A stretch of 21,128 bases of DNA from the NCBI GenBank assembly GCA_018663485.1, contig JABJQI010000118.1, positions 1 to 21,128 of the forward strand. The letters run 5' to 3'. The notes beneath the pieces were generated by a model. That model made no database searches and had not been told where the DNA came from. It saw nothing but the letters and a program-made list of their open reading frames with translations. Source of the stretch: Opitutia bacterium. Lineage in GTDB: Bacteria > Verrucomicrobiota > Verrucomicrobiia > Opitutales > Coraliomargaritaceae. A program made the position numbers and the translations under genes. Shown piece after piece: positions 6,116 to 13,352 of this stretch. How positions within the stretch are numbered: the stretch's first letter is position 1; every line of letters starts with the position of its first letter.

Positions 6116-7552
6116 TTATTTTAATTCTAGATCAAAGCCGTCTTTTTTGTCTTTCACCACCCAGCCCTCCGCGAGCAAAGCGTCGCGTAGTTGGTCGGCT
6201 TTGGCCCAGTCTTTGGCCTGCTTGGCATCCCAGCGGGCTTGGGCGACTGCGACGATCCCGTCGGGTGCGTCGACCGTTGCTTGTTCGACTGTGAATAGTT
6301 CCAGGCCGAGCGCGTAAAGTAATGTGCCCAGTGCTTTGAGCATAGCACGTGCGCCGTCCGCATCGTTTGATGCTGCGGGGTTGGAGCCGATGACACCAAA
6401 AATCGCACCAAGGCAGGCTGCGGTATTGAGATTGTTGCGCAGGGCGTCCCACGCCTTAGTTAGGCGACCGAAGTTTCCGGGCGCGTCTGCGGAGATGTAG
6501 CTATGCATCGCTGTCTTGTCTTCGCCAGTGACTGCCAGCAGTGACTCGGCAAAACGCTCAATTTTAGTGAGCCCGCTTTGTGATGCATGCAGACCATCGA
6601 AGGTGAAATTGAGTTGCTGGCGATAGCTGCCGGCAATCAGAGTGTAGCGTACGACCATCGGGCTGAAGCCTTTTTGCTGAAGGTCGTCCAGCGTGTAGAG
6701 GTTGCCGAGGCTTTTGGACATCTTGGCACCCTCAACCATCAGATGGGCGCTATGGAACCAATGCTTACAGAAGTCGTGCCCGTGGGCGCATTCGGACTGT
6801 GCAATCTCATTTTCGTGGTGTGGAAAGCACAGGTCGATGCCGCCGCCGTGTAGGTCGATGGTTGCTCCGTCGAAGGCTGCGTCGACCATGGCGCTGCACT
6901 CTAAGTGCCAGCCAGGGCGGCCTTCGCCCCATGGGCTGGTCCAGTAGTTTGCTTTGTCCTCAGCCTTGCGACCTTTCCAGAGTGCAAAGTCGGTTATGGA
7001 CTCGCGGTCATACTCGTCGGCATCATTGACTTCACCAGCGGAGTTTTCTGTCTGAGTCTTGAGTTCGCGTTGCTTGAGACGTGAGAGACGACCGTAGTCT
7101 TCGAAGGAATTGACGCGGAAATACACAGAGCCGTCGTCAGTCGAGTAGGCGTGGCCTTTTTCGATCAACGTTTCGACCAGTGCGATTTGTTGCGGAATAT
7201 GCGCGACGGCGCTTGGCTCGATGCTTGGCGGACGCATGTTAAGCGCGTCGCAGTCAGCGTGGAACTTTGCTGTCCATTTGGCAGTGAATTCACCGAGGGA
7301 GAGGCCTGCTTCAATCGAGCGACGGATCGTTTTGTCGTCGACGTCGGTAATATTACGCACGTGTTTCACCGTCATGCCGTCGGCCTCGGCGACGCGGCGT
7401 AGCACGTCCTGAATCAGAAAGGTGCGGAAGTTGCCAATGTGCGCGGGACCATAAACCGTGGGGCCGCAGCAGTAGAATCGCAGCGGGTGGTCACTCGAGG
7501 GAGCGAGCGCTTTGACGGATCGGCTGAGGGAGTCGTAAAGTTGAACGGACAT
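6116..7552 (-). CDS. cysS: Cysteinyl-tRNA synthetase
   Basis: CysS charges tRNA-Cys with cysteine using ATP. The 478-residue product is of normal length for the class I enzyme. The HIGN signature is at 38-41 in YGPAHIGNFRTF and the KMSKS loop at 277-281. The zinc site that selects cysteine is intact: Cys29, Cys219 in GWHLECSAM, His245 and Glu249 in FPHHENEIAQSE. The C-terminal anticodon-binding part ends with EGWVVKDKKDGFDLELK, as expected for the family. The start ATG at 7552 precedes the usual first strand; no Shine-Dalgarno is obvious. The gene is a single unit, divergent from hemB, with a 242-nt gap between them that holds hairpins and a direct repeat. No T-box leader is seen. Confidence 0.97.
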   Translation of the reverse strand: MSVQLYDSLSRSVKALAPSSDHPLRFYCCGPTVYGPAHIGNFRTFLIQDVLRRVAEADGMTVKHVRNITDVDDKTIRRSIEAGLSLGEFTAKWTAKFHADCDALNMRPPSIEPSAVAHIPQQIALVETLIEKGHAYSTDDGSVYFRVNSFEDYGRLSRLKQRELKTQTENSAGEVNDADEYDRESITDFALWKGRKAEDKANYWTSPWGEGRPGWHLECSAMVDAAFDGATIDLHGGGIDLCFPHHENEIAQSECAHGHDFCKHWFHSAHLMVEGAKMSKSLGNLYTLDDLQQKGFSPMVVRYTLIAGSYRQQLNFTFDGLHASQSGLTKIERFAESLLAVTGEDKTAMHSYISADAPGNFGRLTKAWDALRNNLNTAACLGAIFGVIGSNPAASNDADGARAMLKALGTLLYALGLELFTVEQATVDAPDGIVAVAQARWDAKQAKDWAKADQLRDALLAEGWVVKDKKDGFDLELK

Positions 7553-7576
7553 TTAATAAATTGTGAAGGTGGAAAA

Positions 7577-7748
7577 GTGTGAAGTTTGGAAAGTGGCACG
7601 AAGCGCGAGTCGCGCGTAGATGGTCTGCGAGGTTTGCCGAGCTGAACCCGCAGGGCTGAGTGAATTGGGTGCCCTGTGGGTAAGTGAAGCAACAAACTGA
7701 AAAAGTAAAAGGGCAGAGTGACGGGGGAAAACTGATGTGTGAAGTTTG
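7577..7748. repeat. 12-nt direct repeat pair between cysS and hemB
   Basis: GTGTGAAGTTTG occurs at 7577-7588 and again at 7737-7748, with similar A-rich bases after each copy. The 148 nt in between contain two GC-rich palindromes: GCGCG/CGCGC at 7603-7615 and the long stem at 7646-7681. The repeats could be binding sites or the edges of a small insertion. Nothing decides between these. Confidence 0.5.
7646..7681. promoter_or_regulatory. 11-bp stem-loop in the cysS-hemB gap
   Basis: ACCCGCAGGGC (7646-7656) pairs with GCCCTGTGGGT (7671-7681) with a single G-T wobble and a 14-nt loop. No T-run follows on the plus strand, so a simple terminator is unlikely. It lies about 115 nt before the hemB start and about 95 nt before the cysS start, and could be a leader structure or an operator-like palindrome. 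Confidence 0.45.
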
Positions 7749-7783
7749 AAATGACGATAAAACAGTTCGGCTTGAAATGAGTG

Positions 7784-7789
7784 AAGGAG
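7784..7789 (+). promoter_or_regulatory. Shine-Dalgarno setting the hemB start
   Basis: AAGGAG lies 5 nt before the ATG at 7795. It selects this start over the in-frame ATG at 7777, which has no such site. It is the clearest Shine-Dalgarno sequence in the window. Confidence 0.75.
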
Positions 7790-7794
7790 TCGTC

Positions 7795-8829
7795 ATGTTG
7801 CTGCATATGACAGCATCTACTGACTTCCGCTTGGACCTAATACATCGCCCACGACGTATGCGTCGCACTGCTGCCTTGCGTGCTTTGGCAAATGAAACGG
7901 AGTTGCAGGTGCATCATTTAATCCAGCCGATTTTCGTGATCGATGGCGATGGTGCAGCTGAGCCGATTGAATCGATGCCCGGTATTTCGCGTCTGACGAT
8001 TCCGCGATTGATCACGGAATGCCGTGAGCTGGCTGCGTTGGGGATTCGCGCGGTGGCACTGTTCCCGAAGTTGGATGATTCATTGAAAACCGACGATGGG
8101 CGCGAGGCATTGAACCCGGGCACATTGGTGTTGAGGGCGATTCGGGCGATCAAGGCTGAGTTGCCGCAGATGGCGGTGATTACCGATCTAGCGCTCGATC
8201 CGTATACGCTGCATGGCCACGATGGATTGTTCGATGAGCAGGCGGGCGATTTGGTCAATGATGCCACGGTTGAAATTCTTGCCGAGATGGCTGTGCTCGC
8301 TGCGGAAGCGGGCGCTGATTTTGTCGCTCCTTCGGATATGATGGATGGTCGTGTCGGTGCGATACGCGCGGCACTGGATGATAATAGCTTTGAGAAGACC
8401 AATATCATGGCCTATTCAGCAAAGTTTGCATCGGCCTTTTATGGTCCGTTCCGCGATGCGGTAGGGAGTGCGAGTAGCGCTGGTACGCTATATTTGGATA
8501 AGCGCACGTATCAGCTGAATCCCGGCAATCGTCGTGAGGCATTGATCGAGATCGCCTTAGATGAAGAGGAAGGTGCGGATGTGCTGATGCTTAAGCCTGC
8601 GGGTCCCTATTTGGACATCATCCGCGAAGTGCGGGAGTCAACGGATTTGCCGCTCGCGGCTTATCAGGTTTCTGGAGAATATGCACAACTTCAGGCTGCC
8701 GCCGAACGGGGTTGGCTTGATCTGGTGCGTTGCCGAGATGAGTCGTTGCTCGCGATTCGACGGGCTGGAGCTGATATGATCCTGACTTATTTTGCGCGGG
8801 CGTATGCCGAAAGCATCGCTGTGAGGTAA
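7795..8829 (+). CDS. hemB: Delta-aminolevulinic acid dehydratase (porphobilinogen synthase)
   Basis: HemB condenses two 5-aminolevulinate molecules to porphobilinogen in haem and tetrapyrrole synthesis. The 344-residue product carries both Schiff-base lysines: Lys210 in AYSAKFASAFYGPFR and Lys267 in MLKPAGPYLD. The three Cys of the zinc-type enzyme, in the DVxLxxYTxHGHxG motif, are replaced by Ala133, Asp135 and Asp143 (DLALDPYTLHGHDG), which marks the magnesium-using type. The core ends with the usual SGEYAQL and DMILTYFA motifs. Start 7795 is fixed by a good Shine-Dalgarno; the earlier ATG at 7777 would add six residues. The gene stands alone, divergent from cysS and convergent with the CNNM-type gene; no other haem gene is nearby. 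Confidence 0.97.
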   Translation: MLLHMTASTDFRLDLIHRPRRMRRTAALRALANETELQVHHLIQPIFVIDGDGAAEPIESMPGISRLTIPRLITECRELAALGIRAVALFPKLDDSLKTDDGREALNPGTLVLRAIRAIKAELPQMAVITDLALDPYTLHGHDGLFDEQAGDLVNDATVEILAEMAVLAAEAGADFVAPSDMMDGRVGAIRAALDDNSFEKTNIMAYSAKFASAFYGPFRDAVGSASSAGTLYLDKRTYQLNPGNRREALIEIALDEEEGADVLMLKPAGPYLDIIREVRESTDLPLAAYQVSGEYAQLQAAAERGWLDLVRCRDESLLAIRRAGADMILTYFARAYAESIAVR

Positions 8830-8851
8830 GCGTGACCAAGTGTTAGGGAAA

Positions 8852-8880
8852 GAAGAGAGGGCAGCTCGCTCTCATTTTAT
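8852..8880 (+). terminator. Weak hairpin after hemB
   Basis: GAGAG and CTCTC (about 8855-8873) form a short stem followed by ATTTTATTT. It lies in the 110-nt gap between convergent hemB and the CNNM-type gene. The stem is short, so this is only a candidate. Confidence 0.3.
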
Positions 8881-8939
8881 TTGAGTGCTTTGTAGCTGCG
8901 GATGTGCTGTGGGTGGGCGCCACGCTCCTTTGGTGCTTG

Positions 8940-9989
8940 TTAGCCTTTGCGACTCTTGTGTTTGATCGCAAACTGTTGGCGACGAGCGAGTTCGCGCATG
9001 TCGATGGCGGGGTCGTCGTCTTCGAAAATCTCTTGGCCAATGATGTGTTCGATGACGTCTTCCATCGTGATGACGCCGGAAATGGTGCCAAATTCATCGA
9101 CTGCGATGCCGAGTTGTTGATGCTTCTTAAGGAAGATCTGTAGAGCATCATCGACTGTCGCGTTGTCAGGAATGTAAATAGCTTCGCTGGCTATCGAAGA
9201 AATCGATACATCATCTTGGTCTTTCGCCTTAGCACTGAGGATGTCGCGGCGGCGGACGATGCCCGTGATGTTTTCGGTTTCATCGCGGTAGGTTGGGATG
9301 CGAGCAAAGGGAAGGTTGCTTTCTTTCTCGAATATGGAACCGACGGTTTCTTCTTCATCGATTGCGTAAAGTACAGTACGCGGTGTCATGATCTGGTCAA
9401 TTCGTACTTCATCGAGGCTGAGTGCGTTGTGAATGACCTCACGCTCATTAGAGGTAAGTGTGCCCTCCTTCGCGCTTTTCTCCGCGAGTAAGAGGATTTC
9501 TTCGTCACTATCGGTGGTAGTTTCAGCTGATTTGAGCAACATGCGCACTAAGACCGCGACGATGCCAGACAGCGGGGCCATGATCGCGCAGACCCAAGAC
9601 AGCGGATAAATCAATATCGGCTGCAGGGCTGGACGGTATAGCACACCCATGTTTTTAGGAATAATTTCTGAGAAAAATAGGATGGCGAGGGCCATTGCAG
9701 CGGAGACTTTAAAAAGGATGTTGGCATCTTCAGGCCAAATCTTAACCGCAAGCCCACCGACCATGGTGGCACCAAGGGTATTGGCGATGGTGTTGAGGCT
9801 GAGGATTGCGGAGCTGGTCTCTGCGAGTTCAATCTTATACTTTTCAAGTTTTTCACCTCTTTTAAAGTGCGTTTTTTTGAGCCCTTCGATTTCAGCAGTG
9901 GTGGTGCTGAGGATCATCGCTTCTAGAATGGAGCAAAGCGCGGAGACTCCTATCGTGAAGGCGATTGCGAGGGTGAAAGTAAATATCAT
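8940..9989 (-). CDS. CNNM/HlyC-type membrane protein (DUF21 plus CBS pair)
   Basis: This inner-membrane protein of about 349 residues belongs to the hemolysin C/CNNM family, linked to magnesium or cobalt transport and resistance. The N-terminal 150 residues form the DUF21 domain with several hydrophobic segments and family motifs ALCSILEAMILS, LNTIANTLGA and FFSEIIPKNMG. An acidic linker leads to the sequence LTSNEREVIHNALSLDEVRIDQIMTPR, then two CBS domains; GIAVDEFGTISGVITMEDVIEHIIG is typical of the second. The protein ends soon after, without the CorC_HlyC C-terminal domain found in longer members of around 430 residues. I favour the ATG at 9989; a GTG at 10007 would add six residues. It is a lone gene, divergent from the PEGA lipoprotein. 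No partner suggests its ion. Confidence 0.9.
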   Translation of the reverse strand: MIFTFTLAIAFTIGVSALCSILEAMILSTTTAEIEGLKKTHFKRGEKLEKYKIELAETSSAILSLNTIANTLGATMVGGLAVKIWPEDANILFKVSAAMALAILFFSEIIPKNMGVLYRPALQPILIYPLSWVCAIMAPLSGIVAVLVRMLLKSAETTTDSDEEILLLAEKSAKEGTLTSNEREVIHNALSLDEVRIDQIMTPRTVLYAIDEEETVGSIFEKESNLPFARIPTYRDETENITGIVRRRDILSAKAKDQDDVSISSIASEAIYIPDNATVDDALQIFLKKHQQLGIAVDEFGTISGVITMEDVIEHIIGQEIFEDDDPAIDMRELARRQQFAIKHKSRKG

Positions 9990-10142
9990 TGGAAGGGGGC
10001 CAGTCACTAAATATACGAATAGATATAAAGTGTGTTAATTGTCGGCCTGCTAAGTATGTTGATTGAGGCTAGTGCGAATGTTCAAGCACATTCAGCCATT
10101 TTATGTAGGTCATTAACATCGTGAGTATTTATTACTTAAGTC

Positions 10143-10172
10143 TTGACCTATAATTACTCTAGCTACTAGATT
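10143..10172 (+). promoter_or_regulatory. Candidate promoter before PEGA lipoprotein-gcvH
   Basis: TTGACC (10143-10148) is followed after 18 nt by TAGATT (10167-10172), in an AT-rich 200-nt gap between divergent genes. The -10 is weak, so this is a tentative call for the lipoprotein-gcvH transcript. Confidence 0.3.
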
Positions 10173-10208
10173 TTACATACTTATTACGACTCTACCATTA
10201 TCCTTTTG

Positions 10209-10715
10209 ATGATCCCCCCGATTCACATTACTCTCGCTTTGGCTTTCTCGTTGTTTTTTTCTGCATGTGCTTCTTTTGATGAGGGCAAGCCGCAACAAGT
10301 AGTAGTCGTTTCGTTTCCAACGGAAGCGAGTGTTTATATAGACGGTAATGCGACCGGCATCACGCCATTGACTATTAATCTACCTCGTAAATTGAGCCAC
10401 GAGATACGCCTCGAAAAGGAGGGATACAATCCTGCGGTTAAATATTTCACCCCAGTGCCGAATGACAAGAATCAGAACTTCGTTCGTTTTGGTTTAGCAC
10501 AAGACCTCGGCTATTATCATGATCTAGAGCCAGGTGTCATGGAAGCGAAGATGAAGAGTGTGCTGGTGCCGAATTCGACTGGCGCTGATCCATTTCAGCG
10601 TATGGCACAGCAAGCACTCGAAGCTGACCGTCAGCTACAAGCAGGTGAGGTCACTCCGCTTGAACATAAATATATCATCGAGCAAATCCTCGAATTCTTC
10701 GAGCAGAAGAATTGA
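10209..10715 (+). CDS. PEGA-domain lipoprotein
   Basis: A 168-residue lipoprotein. A short hydrophobic N-terminus ends in the lipobox FSAC, giving a lipidated Cys20 in a mature N-terminus CASFDEGK. Residues about 30-90 form a PEGA domain: VVVVSFPTEASVYIDGNATGITPLTINLPRKLSHEIRLEKEGY has been split here only by its key parts, namely TEASVYIDG, GITPLTI and LEKEGYNP. PEGA domains are surface or envelope beta-folds that often bind partners at the cell wall. The C-terminal third is helical and charged (QQALEADRQLQAGEV). I start at the ATG at 10209; a TTG just before adds one residue. gcvH follows after 32 nt, so the two are probably on one transcript, although no functional link is known. The exact role is unknown. 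Confidence 0.82.
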   Translation: MIPPIHITLALAFSLFFSACASFDEGKPQQVVVVSFPTEASVYIDGNATGITPLTINLPRKLSHEIRLEKEGYNPAVKYFTPVPNDKNQNFVRFGLAQDLGYYHDLEPGVMEAKMKSVLVPNSTGADPFQRMAQQALEADRQLQAGEVTPLEHKYIIEQILEFFEQKN

Positions 10716-10747
10716 CAAGGTACGATCTTCAAAGATTTTCATGTCTT

Positions 10748-11128
10748 ATGAGCGAATTACCTGCTGACTACCTTTATACTAAAGATCACGAATGGATCCA
10801 GTTGCACGATGATGGCACTGCGACGATCGGGATTACCGATTATGCTCAAGAGAGCTTAGGCGATATTACTTTTGTCGAATTCCCTGAGCTGGGTGCGACG
10901 CTTGAGATCGGAGAGACCTTCGGTGTGGTCGAGTCGGTGAAAGCGGCATCTGACCTATATATGCCTCTCGGCGGTGAAGTGACTGAAATCAATGAGGAAG
11001 TTGATTCCGCTCCGGAGCTGGTCAATCAGCAAGCGTTTACTCAAGGATGGCTGTTGAAGATTCGTCTGACCGACGATTCGCAAGTCGCCGATTTGATGAA
11101 GCCAGCGGCTTACGCCGAATTGATCTAA
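10748..11128 (+). CDS. gcvH: Glycine cleavage system H protein
   Basis: GcvH is the lipoylated carrier of the glycine cleavage system, shuttling the aminomethyl group between GcvP, GcvT and the lipoamide dehydrogenase. The 126-residue length is normal. The lipoyl Lys65 sits in the standard ESVKAASD motif, and DHEWIQLHDDGTATIGIT and GDITFVEFPELG match the conserved N-terminal half. The ATG at 10748 gives the expected start MSELPADYLYTKDHEW; an upstream in-frame alternative codon reaching 10712 overlaps the lipoprotein gene and adds no family sequence. gcvT and gcvP are not adjacent in this window. GcvH can also serve as a lipoate relay to other enzymes, so a lone copy is not odd in itself. A strong terminator closes the transcript at 11170-11200. 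Confidence 0.95.
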   Translation: MSELPADYLYTKDHEWIQLHDDGTATIGITDYAQESLGDITFVEFPELGATLEIGETFGVVESVKAASDLYMPLGGEVTEINEEVDSAPELVNQQAFTQGWLLKIRLTDDSQVADLMKPAAYAELI

Positions 11129-11169
11129 ATTCAAGGTGCGCTCGTTTGATCGAGTGGTTGACGTTTTTT

Positions 11170-11200
11170 AAAGGAAGTGAGCTGTCTCGCTTCCTTTTTT
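11170..11200 (+). terminator. Intrinsic terminator after gcvH
   Basis: AAAGGAAGTGAG (11170-11181) pairs with CTCGCTTCCTTT (11186-11197) with one G-T wobble and a 4-nt loop, ending in a run of T. It is located 42 nt after gcvH and separates it from speA. Confidence 0.9.
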
Positions 11201-11269
11201 GCTTTCTAAGGGTTCATCTATACGTCATTTTTCGCGTCCATTCATCAACGACGACAACAGCGACCACTT

Positions 11270-13195
11270 ATGAAGCAAACCACCGAACCGACTGAGAACG
11301 ATTGGACGATCGCCAATGCTGAAGACTATTATGGTCTCAAGCGCTGGGGCGGTGGGCATTTCTCAGTTGATGAAGATGGTTTTATGTTGGTGCACCCGTC
11401 GCGTGATCAACGCAGTATTCGTATCCATGACATTGTCACCGAGGCGATTAGCAAAGGGCTCAAGCCACCGCTGACAATTCGTATTCAGGATTTACTGCGC
11501 ACCCGAGTCGTGGATTTAAACGAGCTCTTCGCACAAGCCATTAAAGACGAGGGCTATGCAGGAAAGTATCGCGGCGTGTTTCCAATTAAGGTCAACCAAT
11601 TGCGCGAAGTGATCGAAGAGATCCAGGACGCAGGTAAGGCCTATCACTACGGACTGGAGTGTGGCAGTAAACCAGAGCTAATGATCGCTCTGGCGATGCA
11701 TAAAAACCTGAAGTCCTTGATCATCTGCAACGGCTACAAGGATGATGAATTCATCAAACTCGCGCTCCAGGGACGACGCCTCGGCAAAGAAATTTTCCTC
11801 GTAGTCGAGCAGCTCAGTGAGGTGCCACGCATCATTCAGTTGAGTAAAAAGCTCGGCGTGCGGCCGTTGATTGGGTTCCGAATCAAACTGTCCACATCCG
11901 GCGAAGGGAAGTGGGCCAGCTCCTCAGGCGAAGATGCTAAATTCGGCCTAACCAGCCCCGAAATCATCGATGCCACGCGCCGCCTCAAGCGCGCGGGCTT
12001 GGAGGATTGCCTGCAACTTATTCATTTTCACATCGGCTCGCAGGTGCCCAATATTCAGACCATTAAAAAAGCCACCGTCGAAGCTACGCGTTTTTTTTGT
12101 GAGCTAAAAAAGATGGGCTTCCCCATGCGGCTGATGGATGTCGGCGGTGGACTCGGAGTCGATTACGATGGCTCGCGCAGTAATTACGAGAGCTCGATGA
12201 ACTACACAATGCGCGAGTATGCGCGCGATGTGGTCTATAATATTAAAGCTGTTTGCGCCGATTCAGGTGTCGAGGTGCCCGATATTGTGACTGAGAGTGG
12301 GCGTTCGATTGTAGCGCCGCACTCGATCCTTGTAACCCGCGTGTGTGATCGTATTTCGAAGACTTCAGTCGACCCGAGGATCGCAAAGAAAAAGAAGCGC
12401 AACCCAATTTTGCGCGATCTTCAGGCGATTCTAATGAACGAGCATGGCTCCAGTCCTCTGGAGCGCTACCACGATGCGCAGCAGAAGAAGGAAGAGGCCA
12501 ATAATCTCTTTTCACTAGGTTATCTCGATCTCGCTGAAAAAGCTGAGGCCGATGCGTCTTATTGGAAGATTTGCAAGCAGCTGGCAGAACAAGGAAAGGG
12601 CGCGGGCTATACACCCAATGAACTTGAGTCGCTGCCGCAGATGATGGCCGAGCAATACGTCTGTAATTTTTCAGTATTTCAATCACTGATCGATCACTGG
12701 GCCTGTGATCAACTGTTTCCAATTGCGCCGCTGCATCGTCTCAACGAGTCGCCAAATGTCGATGCCACTTTGGTTGACATTACCTGCGACAGTGAGGGAA
12801 AAGTTTCCAAATTTACTGATGTAGAAGATGTGCGCAGCACGCTTCGTTTGCATGAGCTCAATGCCAAGGATCCTTACTTCTTAGGTGTCTTTTTAGTCGG
12901 AGCCTATCAAGATATCATGGGCGATTTACACAACCTGTTTGGCCGGGTGAATGAGGTGCATGTCTTTCTTGAGGATGATGAGGATGACGGCTTTTATATT
13001 GAAGATTATATCAAGGGTTTTACGGTCAACGATGTGCTCGGCTTTACGCAATACGATGGTCACATCCTGACGCGCCAATTGAAGAAGCAAATCGATCGCG
13101 CCACTAAGGCCGACATCATCAAGCCGCGCGAAGGCACCCGCATGCTCGATGAATATGCTGAGATCCTTCGTGGACATACTTACCTTGCGACGTAA
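11270..13195 (+). CDS. speA: Biosynthetic arginine decarboxylase
   Basis: SpeA converts arginine to agmatine, the first step of the arginine route to putrescine and spermidine, using PLP. The 641-residue protein is the normal length of the biosynthetic fold III (alanine-racemase-like) enzyme. The PLP lysine is Lys107 in YRGVFPIKVNQ. Other family marks are YGLECGSKPELM, IHFHIGSQVPNIQ, LMDVGGGLGVDYDG for the PLP phosphate site, and TESGRSIVAPHS. The dimer-partner catalytic Cys is Cys506 in LVDITCDSEGK. The ATG at 11270 agrees with the usual start ahead of WTIANAEDYY. It follows a terminator and has its own upstream gap; agmatine-processing genes are not nearby. It is a single-gene unit as far as visible, with REP-like elements right after its stop. 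Confidence 0.97.
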   Translation: MKQTTEPTENDWTIANAEDYYGLKRWGGGHFSVDEDGFMLVHPSRDQRSIRIHDIVTEAISKGLKPPLTIRIQDLLRTRVVDLNELFAQAIKDEGYAGKYRGVFPIKVNQLREVIEEIQDAGKAYHYGLECGSKPELMIALAMHKNLKSLIICNGYKDDEFIKLALQGRRLGKEIFLVVEQLSEVPRIIQLSKKLGVRPLIGFRIKLSTSGEGKWASSSGEDAKFGLTSPEIIDATRRLKRAGLEDCLQLIHFHIGSQVPNIQTIKKATVEATRFFCELKKMGFPMRLMDVGGGLGVDYDGSRSNYESSMNYTMREYARDVVYNIKAVCADSGVEVPDIVTESGRSIVAPHSILVTRVCDRISKTSVDPRIAKKKKRNPILRDLQAILMNEHGSSPLERYHDAQQKKEEANNLFSLGYLDLAEKAEADASYWKICKQLAEQGKGAGYTPNELESLPQMMAEQYVCNFSVFQSLIDHWACDQLFPIAPLHRLNESPNVDATLVDITCDSEGKVSKFTDVEDVRSTLRLHELNAKDPYFLGVFLVGAYQDIMGDLHNLFGRVNEVHVFLEDDEDDGFYIEDYIKGFTVNDVLGFTQYDGHILTRQLKKQIDRATKADIIKPREGTRMLDEYAEILRGHTYLAT

Positions 13196-13208
13196 CCCTC
13201 TAGGACTC

Positions 13209-13230
13209 CTGGCGTAAAGCCAGTCGCTAC
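13209..13230 (-). repeat. GTAG-headed REP-like palindrome
   Basis: On the minus strand the sequence starts GTAGCGA and continues as a hairpin, CTGGC with GCCAG around loop TTTAC. A GTAG tetranucleotide at the foot of a short palindrome is the signature of REP sequences linked to RAYT transposases. It lies 14 nt after speA and next to another hairpin at 13250-13264. Confidence 0.55.
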
Positions 13231-13248
13231 GAATGAATCATTGTGGTG

Positions 13249-13270
13249 AGCGGGTTTATCCCGCGATTGA
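13249..13270 (+). repeat. GCGGG hairpin repeat, copy 2
   Basis: GCGGG (13250-13254) pairs with CCCGC (13260-13264) around loop TTTAT, followed by GATTGA. The block repeats the hairpin at 446-462. Together with the GTAG palindrome it makes a two-hairpin element between speA and the DUF1853 gene. Confidence 0.55.
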
Positions 13271-13352
13271 ATTGCGTGTTTGGATTTAGCCCCGCGATTA
13301 CGTGAGGCCTTGCGAATGTATGACGATATGATGATGCTTATCTTTTCGCCTC

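Noticed and set aside
7414..7868. Two minus-strand frames across the cysS-hemB gap
   Set aside because: Low-complexity Ser/Phe/Pro translations overlapping both real genes; they reflect base composition of the gap.
12243..12722. 159-residue minus-strand frame inside speA
   Set aside because: Shadow of a well-conserved gene; no start signal or family match.
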